A stretch of 64,000 nucleotides of DNA from Desulfobacterales bacterium HSG17 (GCA_030377945.1 JAUCGD010000001.1:1-64000), one strand, 5' to 3'. Shown: positions 19,165 to 28,679, counted from the first letter of the stretch. Numbers and translations: made by a program. Notes: generated by a model not told the origin, from the letters alone.

Positions 19165-21027
19165 ATGGAGTTATCAGTACCACAGCAGGATGCTGTAAAT
19201 CATACCGGCTCCCCGGCACTTGTTGTTGCGGGAGCCGGTTCTGGTAAAACCAGAACCCTGACAGCCAAATTTTCACACCTTGTTAATAACGGTCATGATC
19301 CCAAAAGAATTCTTGCCATCACCTTTACCAACAAAGCTGCAGGAGAGATGCAATCCAGACTCATAAAAATGACTGGTCTTGGGTTCCAGGCATTTCAATG
19401 GGTGAGAACCTATCATTCAGCCTGCCTCATGATTTTAAAGCGCCACTGCAAGACAGCAGGATATACATCACCCATACTGGTATTTTCGGTTTATCAGCAG
19501 CAAAAACTGATCAAAGAGTTATGTGTAAAAAATAACATTGAAAAAAAGCATGGCAATAAAATTCTATCCATGATTTCAAAGGCTAAGAATTTTGGCAACC
19601 CGAAAAAATACTTTGATCTGCACAAAAGCTTTTTTGCTGTAAAAATCAGTGATCTTTTTGCCCAGTATGAAGAGCGTCTGCAGGAGATGAACAGTGTGGA
19701 CTTTGATAATATCCTTTTAAAGACCAGAGATCTTTTACGGGATAATTCCGATATACGAGAGTATTATCAAAAATATTTTTCCTACATTCTTGTGGATGAA
19801 TACCAGGATACCAATAACCTTCAGGAAGATTTAACCAATCTTCTGCTCGGTGATCACCAGAACCTTTTTTGTGTTGGAGATGACTGGCAGGCTGTCTATG
19901 GATTCAGAGGCTCCAATGTAAATCATTTTCTGGATTTTCCTCAAAAATATAAAAACTCAAAAATTTTCAGGCTTGAAGAAAATTACAGATCCGCAGATGA
20001 AATTGTCCAGGCGGCAAATGATTTGATTGACTATAACCCTGATAAAATGGATAAAAAATGTTTTTCAAATAAAAAAGGCGGAGTCATTGAAATTTATGAT
20101 TTTATGACAGAGGCCAATGAAGCTGAGTGGGTGGCAAAAAGAATCATGGGGTTAAACCGTCAGGGGCAGGGCATCAGCCTTGATAAAATAGCAGTGGTTT
20201 ACCGGACAAAATTTTGTTCTCTCTCCTTTGAGAAAATTTTCAGAGCATTCAGAATCCCATACCATTTACGGGGTTCCCAGGGGTTTTTTGAAAGAATGGA
20301 GATTCTTGACATCAATTCATATTTAAGTGCTTCATTCTTTCCCAATGATGATGTCTCCTTTGAACGTATTGTCAATACGCCAAAAAGGGGAATAGGGCCT
20401 GCCATGATTAAAAAAATAGCAGCCATGAGAACTCCAGACACAAGCCTTCAGGATGCTGCAAGGATTATGATTAAAGATCGGGTTTTGACTAAAAAAATTC
20501 ATGAAAACATTTCCCATGTACTTGAAATCCTTGACGAGATCAGGGAGCTTACTCCGGCAAGAGCCATGGAAGTTGTTATTGAAGAGACTGACTATTTTGA
20601 ATATTTAAAGAAAAAAACAAAAACCAAAAATGAATTTATCTCAAAAAAAGAGAATATTGAACAGTTGATTTATACAGCAAGGCAGAAGGATGAACTTTTT
20701 GAATACCTTGAAGAGGCAGCCTTGATAAGAGAAGACAAGGACGATAATGATGATTCAGATTCCTCTGGAGTATCGCTTCTCACTATTCATTCAGCCAAGG
20801 GGTTGGAATATGATGTTGTATTCATTGTAGGATGCGAAGAGCGTCTCTTTCCCCACTGGCGCTCCATAGATGCCGGCGATAATGCTCTTTTTGAGGAGAG
20901 ACGTCTCATGTATGTGGCAATGACCAGGGCGGAAAGATTTTTATATCTGACCCATGCTAATTTCAGGAAAGGTGAATTTGCAGTGCCGAGCAGATTTATA
21001 AATCAAATCCAGGAATGCATCTCTTGA
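19165..21027 (+). CDS. UvrD/Rep-family DNA helicase (SF1A)
   Basis: A 620-residue ATP-dependent 3'-5' DNA helicase. Motif I is GAGSGKTRTLTAKF at ~26-39, Ia is ITFTNKAAGEM, II is LVDEYQDTN, III is VGDDWQAVYGFRGS, IV-V includes LTIHSAKGLEYDVVFIVG, and VI is RRLMYVAMTRAE. It is somewhat shorter than E. coli UvrD or Rep and has no long disordered C-terminal tail, which in PcrA/UvrD binds RNA polymerase or UvrB. It could act in replication restart or repair. Spacing of 8 bases behind the mutase gene and a 13-base overlap with the following MFS gene suggest co-transcription. Confidence 0.92.
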   Translation: MELSVPQQDAVNHTGSPALVVAGAGSGKTRTLTAKFSHLVNNGHDPKRILAITFTNKAAGEMQSRLIKMTGLGFQAFQWVRTYHSACLMILKRHCKTAGYTSPILVFSVYQQQKLIKELCVKNNIEKKHGNKILSMISKAKNFGNPKKYFDLHKSFFAVKISDLFAQYEERLQEMNSVDFDNILLKTRDLLRDNSDIREYYQKYFSYILVDEYQDTNNLQEDLTNLLLGDHQNLFCVGDDWQAVYGFRGSNVNHFLDFPQKYKNSKIFRLEENYRSADEIVQAANDLIDYNPDKMDKKCFSNKKGGVIEIYDFMTEANEAEWVAKRIMGLNRQGQGISLDKIAVVYRTKFCSLSFEKIFRAFRIPYHLRGSQGFFERMEILDINSYLSASFFPNDDVSFERIVNTPKRGIGPAMIKKIAAMRTPDTSLQDAARIMIKDRVLTKKIHENISHVLEILDEIRELTPARAMEVVIEETDYFEYLKKKTKTKNEFISKKENIEQLIYTARQKDELFEYLEEAALIREDKDDNDDSDSSGVSLLTIHSAKGLEYDVVFIVGCEERLFPHWRSIDAGDNALFEERRLMYVAMTRAERFLYLTHANFRKGEFAVPSRFINQIQECIS

Positions 21028-22253
21028 CCCGTAAAATATCATTTTCACAAATTGTGACCAGGTTGCTGAATAACGGGAAAGGTATAATTCCCACAGATCG
21101 TAAAGGTGTTTTTGTCACCCTGTTCTTTGCTATCTTTACCACTGTTACAGGTGTTGGAATCGTAGTCCCCCTTCTTCCTGTCTATGCCAATAATCTTGGG
21201 GCAACAGGGATATATGTAGGCTTGATATTTGGATCATTTTCCATATCCCGCACTTTTCTTTTACCAGTGTTTGGAAGGCTGTCCGATAAAAAAGGACGAA
21301 AGCCATTTATTGTTGCTGGTTTGTTTGCTTATACTCTTATTTCCATAGCCTTTGTTTTTTCAGAAAATGTGGAAACCCTGATTATATTAAGATTCATCCA
21401 GGGGGCTGCTTCTGCCATGATCATGCCCGTGGTTCAAGCCTATGTTGGTGAAATAACTCCTGCTGGTCAGGAGGGATATGCCATGGGGCTTTTTAATCTT
21501 TCCATGTTTTTAAGCCTGAGCCTGGGGCCTTTGATGGGAGGATTTATAAAAGATATCTTTTCCCTTGATGCAGCCTTTATCTGTATGGGTATTTTGTCAG
21601 CAACCGGTCTTTTATTATCTCTTTTTTTGTTGCCTCCGGTATCCATGGAACAGGCAGGTAAGACAAATAAGCAGATAGTTCCATGGTCAACTCTCCTAAA
21701 AGATAAAACCATAATCTCCATCTCTATATTTAGATATGCCTATGTAGCATGTATTGGTGTGATATGGTGTTTTCTTCCTGTATTTGCAGATACTGAGTTT
21801 GGTTTGTCCGGCTCATTAACAGGAATACTTGTCATGCTTGGTGTCTTTGTATCAGGACTTTTGCAGATTCCCATGGGCTGGACAGCTGACAGAATTAATA
21901 AGAATTTTATGATAATAATAGGCGGGATACTATCAACCATTGGAATGATACTGCCCTATTGGTCATCATCATTTTCAGATCTTGTTGTGGCAGTTACAAT
22001 ATTTGGAATCGGCGGTGGTATTTCCATGCCTGCAATCATGGCATATGCTGTCATCAAAGGTGATGAAAAAAAAGCCATGGGATCAGTCATGTCCATTATG
22101 ACAGTGGCTCACAGCCTTGGAATGTTGACAGGTTCCATGGCAGCAGGGCTTGCCATGGATTTTTTAAGTTTAAGACTCGCTTTCCCCTGTGGAACTTTTA
22201 TAATGGTTGCAGGAACATTTATATTCCTGATCATGATAAATAAAAAATCTTGA
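21015..22253 (+). CDS. MFS efflux transporter
   Basis: A 412-residue, 12-helix major facilitator, closest in appearance to drug:H+ antiporters of the TetA/MdtG kind. The signature loop between helices 2 and 3 is GRLSDKKGRKP, and the helix 5 region has LGPLMGGFIKD. The second half starts with a charged cytoplasmic loop at about residue 215. The ATG overlaps the helicase stop by 13 bases; the first ~30 residues are cytoplasmic and weakly conserved, so a later start is possible (for example before the VTLFFAIFTTVTG helix), but no better ribosome site is seen. The substrate is unknown. Confidence 0.85.
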   Translation: MHLLTRKISFSQIVTRLLNNGKGIIPTDRKGVFVTLFFAIFTTVTGVGIVVPLLPVYANNLGATGIYVGLIFGSFSISRTFLLPVFGRLSDKKGRKPFIVAGLFAYTLISIAFVFSENVETLIILRFIQGAASAMIMPVVQAYVGEITPAGQEGYAMGLFNLSMFLSLSLGPLMGGFIKDIFSLDAAFICMGILSATGLLLSLFLLPPVSMEQAGKTNKQIVPWSTLLKDKTIISISIFRYAYVACIGVIWCFLPVFADTEFGLSGSLTGILVMLGVFVSGLLQIPMGWTADRINKNFMIIIGGILSTIGMILPYWSSSFSDLVVAVTIFGIGGGISMPAIMAYAVIKGDEKKAMGSVMSIMTVAHSLGMLTGSMAAGLAMDFLSLRLAFPCGTFIMVAGTFIFLIMINKKS

Positions 22254-22320
22254 AAAAAAAATCTATAAAAAATAATATCAAGTGATATATAAAACCGTGA
22301 ATTTAAAAGGAAATAATAAA

Positions 22321-24324
22321 ATGAAAAATTTTTTGTTGCAACCGATTAAAATAAATCAAATGGAAGTGAAAAACAGGATATATATGCCGGCAATGCACCT
22401 TGCAATGTGTGAAGATTTTAAAATTACTGACCAGATTGTTCAGTTTTACGCCCGTCGCGCAAAAGGAGGAGCAGGAGTGATTTGTGTCGGGTATGCCACC
22501 ATTGATGATATGTCTGGCAATTCCCAGAATATCGGGGCACACAAAGATGAATATCTTGAAGGCCTTGCAACACTTGCAAAAGGCATAAAAGACAATGGTG
22601 CCAAGGCTGCAATTCAGCTCAATCATTCAGGGCGGTATAATTTTTCTTTTTTTATGGACGGCAGGCAACCTGTGGCTCCTTCACCCATTGCTTCAAAGTT
22701 TACAAGAGAAATGCCCCGTGAACTTACAGTTGAAGATATCAATACAATTGTTACCAGCTTTGCCATGGCTGCCCGCCGGGTAAAAAAAGCAGGATTTGAT
22801 GCCATTGAAATACTGGCTGGTACAGGTTATCTGATCTCTGAATTCCTTTCACCTTTGACCAACAAACGAAAAGATGAATATGGAGGGTCGCTTGAAAATC
22901 GCATGCGCTTTGGCCTTGAAGTGTTAAAAAGTATTCGCCAGGAAGTGAGTTCTGATTTCCCTCTGATTTTAAGGATGAATGGTAATGATTTCATGCCTGG
23001 AGGCCAGGGGCTGGAAGAACTGCAAAAGACAGCCTGTGAATTTGCAGACAAGGGTTCTTTAGATGCCTTGTGCATTAATGTAGGCTGGCATGAAGCAAGA
23101 GTCCCCCAGATCGTTTCAAGTGTCCCCCGCAGTGCATTTGCCTACATGGCAAGACAGATAAAAGAGAAAATTACTGTTCCAGTAATTGCCAGTCACAGGA
23201 TTAATGATCCAGAACTTGCAGATCAGTTAATCAAAGATCATATGTGTGACATGGTGGCTATGGGGCGCAGTCTTATAACAGATCCTGATCTTCCCAAAAA
23301 GACCATGGACGGCAGACAAAAAGAGATAATTCACTGCATTGGATGTGCCCAGGGATGCTTTGACAATTTGTTCAAACTTAAACATGTGGAGTGCCTTTGC
23401 AATCCAGAAGCAGGGCATGAGAATCAGATTTTGAACAAAAAATCTGAAAAACCAAAAAATATTATGGTTATTGGTGGTGGTGCTGCCGGCATGAGCACTG
23501 CTCTTGCTGCAAAGAGACAGGGTCATAAAGTTACACTTTTTGAAGCCACAGATAAACTTGGAGGGCAGCTCTATCTTGCAGCACTGCCTCCAGGCCGTGA
23601 AGAGTTTGCCCAGCTTGCAAAAGATTTGATTTGCCAAGTAAACCTTAAAAATATTGATGTAAAGCTCAATTGCAGGGTTGATGAAAAAATAATTAGTCAA
23701 GAATGTCCTGAAATGGTAATTCTTGCGACCGGGGCAAAACCTTTGATGCCTCCAATCCCTGGGGCAGACAGCCTTGATGTGGTATCATCCTGGGATGTTC
23801 TTACCGGCAAAGCTAATACCGGGCAAAAGGTTGTAATTATAGGCGGTGGCGCTGTGGGTGTTGAGACAGCCCTTTTTCTTGCTGAAAAAGGCACTCTTGA
23901 TGCAGATACTGTTAAATTCCTTCTCATCAACAGAGCCGAAGACCCAGAAACTATCTTTAAACTTGCCACAAAGGGTACCAAGGACATTGTGCTCCTGGAA
24001 ATGATAGACAAGATTGGAAAAGATATTGGCAAAAGCACCCGTTGGGGTATGTTGCAGGATTTATCCCGTTTTGGTATAAAGACAAGTATTGAGACAAAGG
24101 CGTTGGAAATTACAGATAACGGAGTAAAAGTGTCATCAAAGCAGGAAGAAAAAATTATCCCTGCCGATACTATTGTGCTGGCAGCAGGCTCTCTCTCATA
24201 TAACCCAATTGAAAATATTCTTAAAGATCAAGGGATTGAATATAAAGTTATCGGAGATGCAGGACAGATTGGTCTGGCATTTGATGCTGTTCATCAAGGT
24301 TTTAAAGTTGGAAATGAAATATGA
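22321..24324 (+). CDS. NADH:flavin oxidoreductase (OYE/2,4-dienoyl-CoA reductase type) with FAD/NAD domain
   Basis: A 667-residue three-domain flavo-iron-sulfur enzyme that reduces activated double bonds. Residues 1-~340 are an FMN TIM barrel; CIGCAQGCFDN with a further Cys in CLCNPE binds a [4Fe-4S] cluster; from ~375 there is an FAD-binding domain (VIGGGAAGMSTALAAKRQG) with an inserted NAD domain (VVIIGGGAVGVETALFLAEKG). The barrel segment usually reading EIHGAHGYL here reads EILAGTGYL, so the standard His pair of the fold is missing; related clostridial and deltaproteobacterial enzymes show the same change. The ATG at 22321 has AAAGGAAA upstream, and is preferred to one 13 codons earlier. 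The substrate is unknown. It converges on menA. Confidence 0.88.
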   Translation: MKNFLLQPIKINQMEVKNRIYMPAMHLAMCEDFKITDQIVQFYARRAKGGAGVICVGYATIDDMSGNSQNIGAHKDEYLEGLATLAKGIKDNGAKAAIQLNHSGRYNFSFFMDGRQPVAPSPIASKFTREMPRELTVEDINTIVTSFAMAARRVKKAGFDAIEILAGTGYLISEFLSPLTNKRKDEYGGSLENRMRFGLEVLKSIRQEVSSDFPLILRMNGNDFMPGGQGLEELQKTACEFADKGSLDALCINVGWHEARVPQIVSSVPRSAFAYMARQIKEKITVPVIASHRINDPELADQLIKDHMCDMVAMGRSLITDPDLPKKTMDGRQKEIIHCIGCAQGCFDNLFKLKHVECLCNPEAGHENQILNKKSEKPKNIMVIGGGAAGMSTALAAKRQGHKVTLFEATDKLGGQLYLAALPPGREEFAQLAKDLICQVNLKNIDVKLNCRVDEKIISQECPEMVILATGAKPLMPPIPGADSLDVVSSWDVLTGKANTGQKVVIIGGGAVGVETALFLAEKGTLDADTVKFLLINRAEDPETIFKLATKGTKDIVLLEMIDKIGKDIGKSTRWGMLQDLSRFGIKTSIETKALEITDNGVKVSSKQEEKIIPADTIVLAAGSLSYNPIENILKDQGIEYKVIGDAGQIGLAFDAVHQGFKVGNEI

Positions 24325-24348
24325 TAAATTGGTCAATTTTTTTTATCA
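24322..24348. terminator. AT-rich inverted repeat containing both convergent stop codons
   Basis: TGATAAA at 24322-24328 and TTTATCA at 24342-24348 form the outer arms, with an inner AATTG/CAATT pair. The TGA of the reductase gene and the TGA of menA (TCA on this strand) are the two ends of the repeat. An eight-T run is part of the right arm on the plus strand. It is a plausible weak terminator. Confidence 0.4.
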
Positions 24349-25233
24349 AGAAAATAAAATCCCAAGGCTTAAAAGCACAGAAAATATAAGGGCCATTTTG
24401 GCTGTGCCGGCAAGAGTTTTGTTAAGCTTTTGGCTGCCCGCCATATTGTTCATATCCTGTAGCAGAGGTAACCATAAAAAGATAGAGAGTAAAGGCAGCA
24501 GCAGCCATAAAGAAACATTGCTAAACACCTTCATGGCAATCAAGATAAAATATGGAGTAAAAATAAGAATTAGATATTCAACTCTTGTCAATCTTGTTCC
24601 AAGTATTACTGCAAGAGTCTTTTTTCCTGCTGCTTTATCCGTCTTAATATCCCGATAATTATTTACAACAATTATGGCGGTGATTAAAGATCCAATGGAA
24701 ATTGAAAAAAGTATGATCGGTGCATTAATAGCTTTGGTTTGAAGAAAATAGGTTCCGCATACAGCAACAGGGCCATAAAATATAAAAACAAAAAAGTCAC
24801 CAAGAGCATTGGTAGAAAATGGTAAAGGGCCTGCACTGTAAAGATAGACTGATAAAATTGATGCAACTCCTATTATAAGAATTGGGATCCCTCCAATAGC
24901 AACAAGATAGCTGCCTGCAGCAAGTATTGCAATGGTGATTATCACCATTCCGGCTCTCATGGCGTTAAGGGTGAGAAGCCCTGATGCAGCAGCCCGTGGC
25001 GGGCCAATTCTGTCTGGAGTATCTATGCCGTGTATGAAATCAAAATAATCATTGGCAATATTGACTGCAATCTGAAGAAGCAGGCAGATAATCAATGCTG
25101 TAAATACAGGAAGCAATTTAAAACTGTTTTCTGACCAGGCAAGAGCTGCAGCTGGAAGTATAGGGGTAACTGCGGCCGGCAATGTTTTAGGTCTTGCTGC
25201 TGTTATCCATCCATGAAACTGTTGTTTTAACAT
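24346..25233 (-). CDS. menA: 1,4-dihydroxy-2-naphthoate polyprenyltransferase
   Basis: A UbiA-superfamily membrane enzyme that attaches the polyprenyl tail in menaquinone synthesis. About eight to nine hydrophobic helices are seen. The first Asp-rich motif is NDYFDFIHGIDTPDRIGPPRA and the second is NNYRDIKTDKAAGKKTLA, both typical of MenA. The ATG at 25233 (295 residues, starting MLKQQFHGWITAARPKTLPAA) is preferred because MenA proteins start close to the ARPKTLPAA motif and AGGGT lies upstream; an in-frame ATG at 25266 has no ribosome site. It is followed upstream in the same operon by menG (72-base gap), so the last two steps of menaquinone synthesis are paired. Confidence 0.92.
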   Translation of the reverse strand: MLKQQFHGWITAARPKTLPAAVTPILPAAALAWSENSFKLLPVFTALIICLLLQIAVNIANDYFDFIHGIDTPDRIGPPRAAASGLLTLNAMRAGMVIITIAILAAGSYLVAIGGIPILIIGVASILSVYLYSAGPLPFSTNALGDFFVFIFYGPVAVCGTYFLQTKAINAPIILFSISIGSLITAIIVVNNYRDIKTDKAAGKKTLAVILGTRLTRVEYLILIFTPYFILIAMKVFSNVSLWLLLPLLSIFLWLPLLQDMNNMAGSQKLNKTLAGTAKMALIFSVLLSLGILFS

Positions 25234-25305
25234 TATTGTTACCCTGTTCACCAAATAGTAATTCATTAATATTAATTTTAGATTATTCTGTAATCCCTCT
25301 GTTTG

Positions 25306-26025
25306 TCATTGTTTTGGTTTGATACCCCAGTGAATTGCTATGGTGCCAAACATATATTTTTTATAGGACACATCTTGAAAACCTGCCTGTATCATCATCT
25401 CTTTTAATTCATCAGCAGTTTTAAAATTTTTTGTAGTTTCAGGAAGATAGGTATAAGCAGCCTTGCTTGAAGCTATTAATGCTCCAAGCAGAGGAATAAT
25501 TTTAAGAAAATAAAAATCAATCAAAGGTGAAATCAATGTTTTTCTTGGTGGTGTTGTATCAAGACAGGCTATTTTACCGCTGGGCTTTAAAACTCTGAAC
25601 TGTTCTGTTAAAGCTGTTTTTATATTGATTGCATTGCGCATGAGATAGGCAGAGGTGACAGCATTAAATTTACTGTTTTTAAAAGGAAGCTCAAGAGCAT
25701 CTGCCTGCATCCATTGAATCTGGAGGATATCAAGTCTTGACTTTGCAACCGAGAGCATACCTGCTGAAAAATCAAGGCCAACACTATCTTTTAACTGTAT
25801 ATTCTGTTCAAAGCCTTCTATGATAACATCTCCTGTGCCTGTTGCAACATCAAGAAGCCTGTCACCATCTTTTATACCTGCGAATTTGATCAACTGTTTT
25901 CTCCAGTATCGATCTTGACCAAATGTCATCAATTTGTTCATTAAAACATACCTTGGTGAAATCTGATCAAACATATTCTTAATATTATTTCGTTTTTTCA
26001 TATTATTTTGATTTTTATTTTCCAT
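25306..26025 (-). CDS. menG: Demethylmenaquinone methyltransferase (UbiE/MenG)
   Basis: A 239-residue SAM-dependent C-methyltransferase for the last step of menaquinone synthesis. It has the UbiE signature regions: VKNMFDQIS-like KNMFDQISPRYVLMN, SAM motif LLDVATGTGDV, and the post-motif segment AYLMRNAINIKTALTEQFRVLKPSGKIACLDTTPP. The short N-terminus (MENKNQNNMKKRNN) leaves the exact start open, since a second Met lies 8 codons later. It sits between menA and the ABC permease on the same strand with gaps of 72 and 43 bases. An anaerobe would use the product as menaquinone only. Confidence 0.92.
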   Translation of the reverse strand: MENKNQNNMKKRNNIKNMFDQISPRYVLMNKLMTFGQDRYWRKQLIKFAGIKDGDRLLDVATGTGDVIIEGFEQNIQLKDSVGLDFSAGMLSVAKSRLDILQIQWMQADALELPFKNSKFNAVTSAYLMRNAINIKTALTEQFRVLKPSGKIACLDTTPPRKTLISPLIDFYFLKIIPLLGALIASSKAAYTYLPETTKNFKTADELKEMMIQAGFQDVSYKKYMFGTIAIHWGIKPKQ

Positions 26026-26068
26026 ATTATGAAATCTTCCCGTGAAACCTTTGAATAATGTTCAATGC

Positions 26069-26809
26069 CTATCTGTATCTGCTTATTTTATATTCCAGAA
26101 AGTCGATAAAATAATATAAAATAAAGCCAAGAAGACTTATGGCAAGGATTCCGGCATACATCTCCTGGTACCTTAAGGCCTGATATGCTCTTACAACTAT
26201 AAAATATCCCAGACCATACTCTGTCAAAGACTGTTCTGCAATAAAAAGTACTGCTATGGAAGTTCCAATGGAAATCCTGACAGCAGTTAAAATTGCAGGA
26301 AATGATGCAGGAAAATAGACAAAGCGCAAAAGCCCCAGTCTTCCCGCACCAAGAGATTTTACTGAATCTATTAAGGTTTTTGGCAAACTTGCTGATTCAT
26401 CCCTGACAACCACAAGGATCTGGAAAAAAAGTATCAGACTGATAAGAAAAATTTTGGAAAAATCACTTATGCCGAAAAGGACATATATTACAGGAAGAAG
26501 TACAATCTTTGGTATTGGATATAAAACAGAAATAAGAGGTGAAAAAATTCTGTTAACCGCCTGCATCTGCCCCAGTACAAGTCCTGCAGGAACAGCTGTA
26601 ATAATTGCAAGAATTATGGCTGCAATTACTCTTAAGGCACTGACAAAAAAATGAAGCCCAAGTTCTCCTGCCATTAATTTCATGAACAGAGGTACAACTT
26701 TTAAAGGGGAAGGCATTATGGAGCTGTTTATTATCAAAGCCAGGATAGCCCATAGTACAAAGAACATGGCAATCCCGATAAAAATTTCTTTTAAGGAGTG
26801 CTGCTTCAT
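26069..26809 (-). CDS. ABC transporter permease, nitrate/sulfonate/thiamine-precursor type
   Basis: A 246-residue inner-membrane permease of the SsuC/TauC/ThiX class with about six helices. The EAA coupling loop reads SVKSLGAGRLGLLRFVYFPASFPAILTAVR. It overlaps the ATPase gene by four bases (ATGA type overlap), so the two are translationally coupled. With the ATPase and binding protein upstream on the same strand it makes a complete three-gene importer. The substrate of this class ranges over sulfonates, taurine, nitrate, pyrimidine precursors and aromatic acids; nothing in the sequence decides among them. Its position before menG and menA is noted as a finding. Confidence 0.87.
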   Translation of the reverse strand: MKQHSLKEIFIGIAMFFVLWAILALIINSSIMPSPLKVVPLFMKLMAGELGLHFFVSALRVIAAIILAIITAVPAGLVLGQMQAVNRIFSPLISVLYPIPKIVLLPVIYVLFGISDFSKIFLISLILFFQILVVVRDESASLPKTLIDSVKSLGAGRLGLLRFVYFPASFPAILTAVRISIGTSIAVLFIAEQSLTEYGLGYFIVVRAYQALRYQEMYAGILAISLLGFILYYFIDFLEYKISRYR

Positions 26810-27582
26810 ACCAGAGATTCCAATACATCTTTGAGTTTATTGCAAATCTTTAAATATGTACTGCTGTTTTTAAAATCCAATGATCTCGCCCCAGGGTTTC
26901 TAAATACCAGAGGTTCTAATCCTTCGTCTGTAATGACAAGGATTTTGCTCCCAAGATATACAGCTTCTTCAAGATTATGGGTTACCAGTATTCTGGACTG
27001 TTTATTATCCTTGTCTAATTTAAGGATCAGGTTCTGTAAAGAATCCCTGGTTTTCACATCAAGGGATGCAAAGGGTTCGTCCATTAAAAGCAAATCTGGT
27101 TTTAACACCATGGTTCTTGCAATTGCCACTCTCTGTTTTTGTCCTCCGGAAATCTGGGAAGGATATTTATCTTTAATAGAGGTGATTGACAGGCGGTCAA
27201 GCCAGTAATCCACAGTTTGTTTCTCCAGGACTTTATCAGATTTACTATAGTCCGGGGCATGTTTTTTATCAGGACCATAAAATTTTCTAATTTTAAAACC
27301 AAGTTGAATATTTTCTCTGACTTTCGCCCAGGGCAGAAGACCATGATCCTGCATTATAAATCCGGTTTCAGGCCGAACTCTGTTAATTTTAGCACCGGCT
27401 ATATCTATCTGTCCTGTGTCAGCCTTCATCAGACCTGCAAGAAGATAAAGCAAGGTTGTTTTGCCAGAGCCTGACAATCCTAGAACAGACCATGATTCAT
27501 TCTGCTTTGTATTCCAATTGAAATTGGAAAAAATTCTTGTTTTATCAGGATATGAAAAACCTAAATTATGGATATTAATCAT
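26806..27582 (-). CDS. ABC transporter ATP-binding protein (SsuB/TauB class)
   Basis: A 258-residue ATPase subunit. Walker A is GLSGSGKTTLLYLLAG at ~36-51, the Q-loop is GFIMQDHGLLPWAKV, the signature is SGGQKQRVAIARTMV, Walker B is LLLMDEPFASLD, and the H-loop is VTHNLEEAVYLG. LLPW after the Q-loop is characteristic of the nitrate/sulfonate/taurine subfamily. An unusual basic stretch (KIRKFYGPDKKHAPDYSKSDK, about 95-115) extends the helical domain. It follows the binding-protein gene after 75 bases and overlaps the permease gene by four. Confidence 0.92.
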   Translation of the reverse strand: MINIHNLGFSYPDKTRIFSNFNWNTKQNESWSVLGLSGSGKTTLLYLLAGLMKADTGQIDIAGAKINRVRPETGFIMQDHGLLPWAKVRENIQLGFKIRKFYGPDKKHAPDYSKSDKVLEKQTVDYWLDRLSITSIKDKYPSQISGGQKQRVAIARTMVLKPDLLLMDEPFASLDVKTRDSLQNLILKLDKDNKQSRILVTHNLEEAVYLGSKILVITDEGLEPLVFRNPGARSLDFKNSSTYLKICNKLKDVLESLV

Positions 27583-27657
27583 AAAAAATTATACAAAGTT
27601 AAAATGTTGTGATTATGATTTAACCAGGTTCACCACCCCATGGCGGTTAGTCCTGAT

Positions 27658-28611
27658 TTAATTTCGGGGTTGAACAAACAGACCAGTGACACTTTTGTTA
27701 TATCCAGGATCGTGATCAAGCAGTTTTTTGTCATTCAACCACTCTATAACATCTTGCCACTGCTCTTTTCCAGGAATCTGTGCCGTGGGAAATTGAGGAA
27801 TTTTAAAAGTGTTCTGTATATTCTCTGGAACTCGTATCTTTTCGAGAAAAAGCTTCCTGAATGATTCTGGATTGGAATTCAAGTCTGCCACAGCCCTGTT
27901 CCAGCCACTGACAAAACCTGTTATTGCTTTTGGATTATTATCCACAATAGAGCTTGTAAAACTTATAACACTTAATGAAAACTGAGGAAAGGAAAGGTCA
28001 TCAATTACAGGTATTGCTCCTGCCTTTATTGCTGCCTGGGCCAGAGGATCCGGCAGTGTTGCAGCTTTGATTTTTCCTCTCATAAGAAGCTGAAACCTTT
28101 CAGGAATCACAGGAACGTTTTTTGTTATTATGAATTCAGAAGAGAGTCCTTCTGATAAAAGTATCCGGTCTGTTAAATACTCAATAATCGTGTTCTTTGA
28201 AACTGCAATGGGAATACCTTTAAGATCCTGAACTGTTGTAATATTACTTTTTGGAGCGGCAATTATCCTGAAATAAGGACTGACAGATATTGGTTTTCTC
28301 ACAGTCATCACAGCTTTCAAATTAATCTTATCCCTGTTAAAAAGAGCAAGTGAAGAAAGTTCATTGAGCATGCCATCAATTTCGCCGGACTGCATCAGTC
28401 TGTTTCTTGCAACAGGATTGGCAACTATTAAAGCTTTTACAGACAGATTATCATCAGAAAAATAGCCTGAAGAGTCAGCTATATAATAGGGAAGAACATC
28501 AATAATAGGGAGAAATGCTATTTTAAGAGAAGTCTTTGCAAAAGAGTTTCCTGCAAAAAAAAATCCGGTTGAGAAACAGATTATCAGTAACATTAAAGTA
28601 AATTTTTTCAT
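27658..28611 (-). CDS. ABC transporter substrate-binding protein (NMT1/SsuA-like)
   Basis: A 317-residue periplasmic protein. Residues 1-~25 are a signal peptide (KKFTLMLLIICFSTGFFFAGNSFA, cleaved after Ala). The mature part is a type-2 binding fold: LKIAFLPIIDVLPYYIADSSGYF at the start, LKGIPIAVSKNTIIEY, and a hinge around LMRGKIKAATLPDPLAQAAIKAG. The pattern fits the NMT1/THI5-like or nitrate/sulfonate/aromatic group. AAGGA precedes the ATG, and a good promoter lies 39-68 bases upstream. As first gene of the five-gene minus-strand run that ends in menG and menA, it may deliver a compound used in quinone or cofactor synthesis, but this is only suggested by position. Confidence 0.88.
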   Translation of the reverse strand: MKKFTLMLLIICFSTGFFFAGNSFAKTSLKIAFLPIIDVLPYYIADSSGYFSDDNLSVKALIVANPVARNRLMQSGEIDGMLNELSSLALFNRDKINLKAVMTVRKPISVSPYFRIIAAPKSNITTVQDLKGIPIAVSKNTIIEYLTDRILLSEGLSSEFIITKNVPVIPERFQLLMRGKIKAATLPDPLAQAAIKAGAIPVIDDLSFPQFSLSVISFTSSIVDNNPKAITGFVSGWNRAVADLNSNPESFRKLFLEKIRVPENIQNTFKIPQFPTAQIPGKEQWQDVIEWLNDKKLLDHDPGYNKSVTGLFVQPRN

Positions 28612-28649
28612 TAATAAATCCTTGTAAAATAATTATAATAATGAACAGG

Positions 28650-28679
28650 TTTATACTTTAAAATAGTGGTTTAAGTCAA
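28650..28679 (-). promoter_or_regulatory. Sigma-70 type promoter of the ABC-menG-menA run
   Basis: On the minus strand TTGACT (28679-28674) and TATAAA (28655-28650) are 18 bp apart, each 5/6 to consensus. The expected start lies roughly 30 bases before the ATG of the binding-protein gene. Confidence 0.55.

Noticed and set aside
24173..24658. 161-codon plus frame across the reductase and menA ends
   Set aside because: It overlaps two well-supported genes in other frames and resembles neither.
27658..28611. Binding protein as MqnA/MqnD-type menaquinone enzyme
   Set aside because: MqnA and MqnD have a related fold, and the neighbours are menG and menA, but this protein has a clear export signal and lies with an ATPase and permease, so it is a transporter component.
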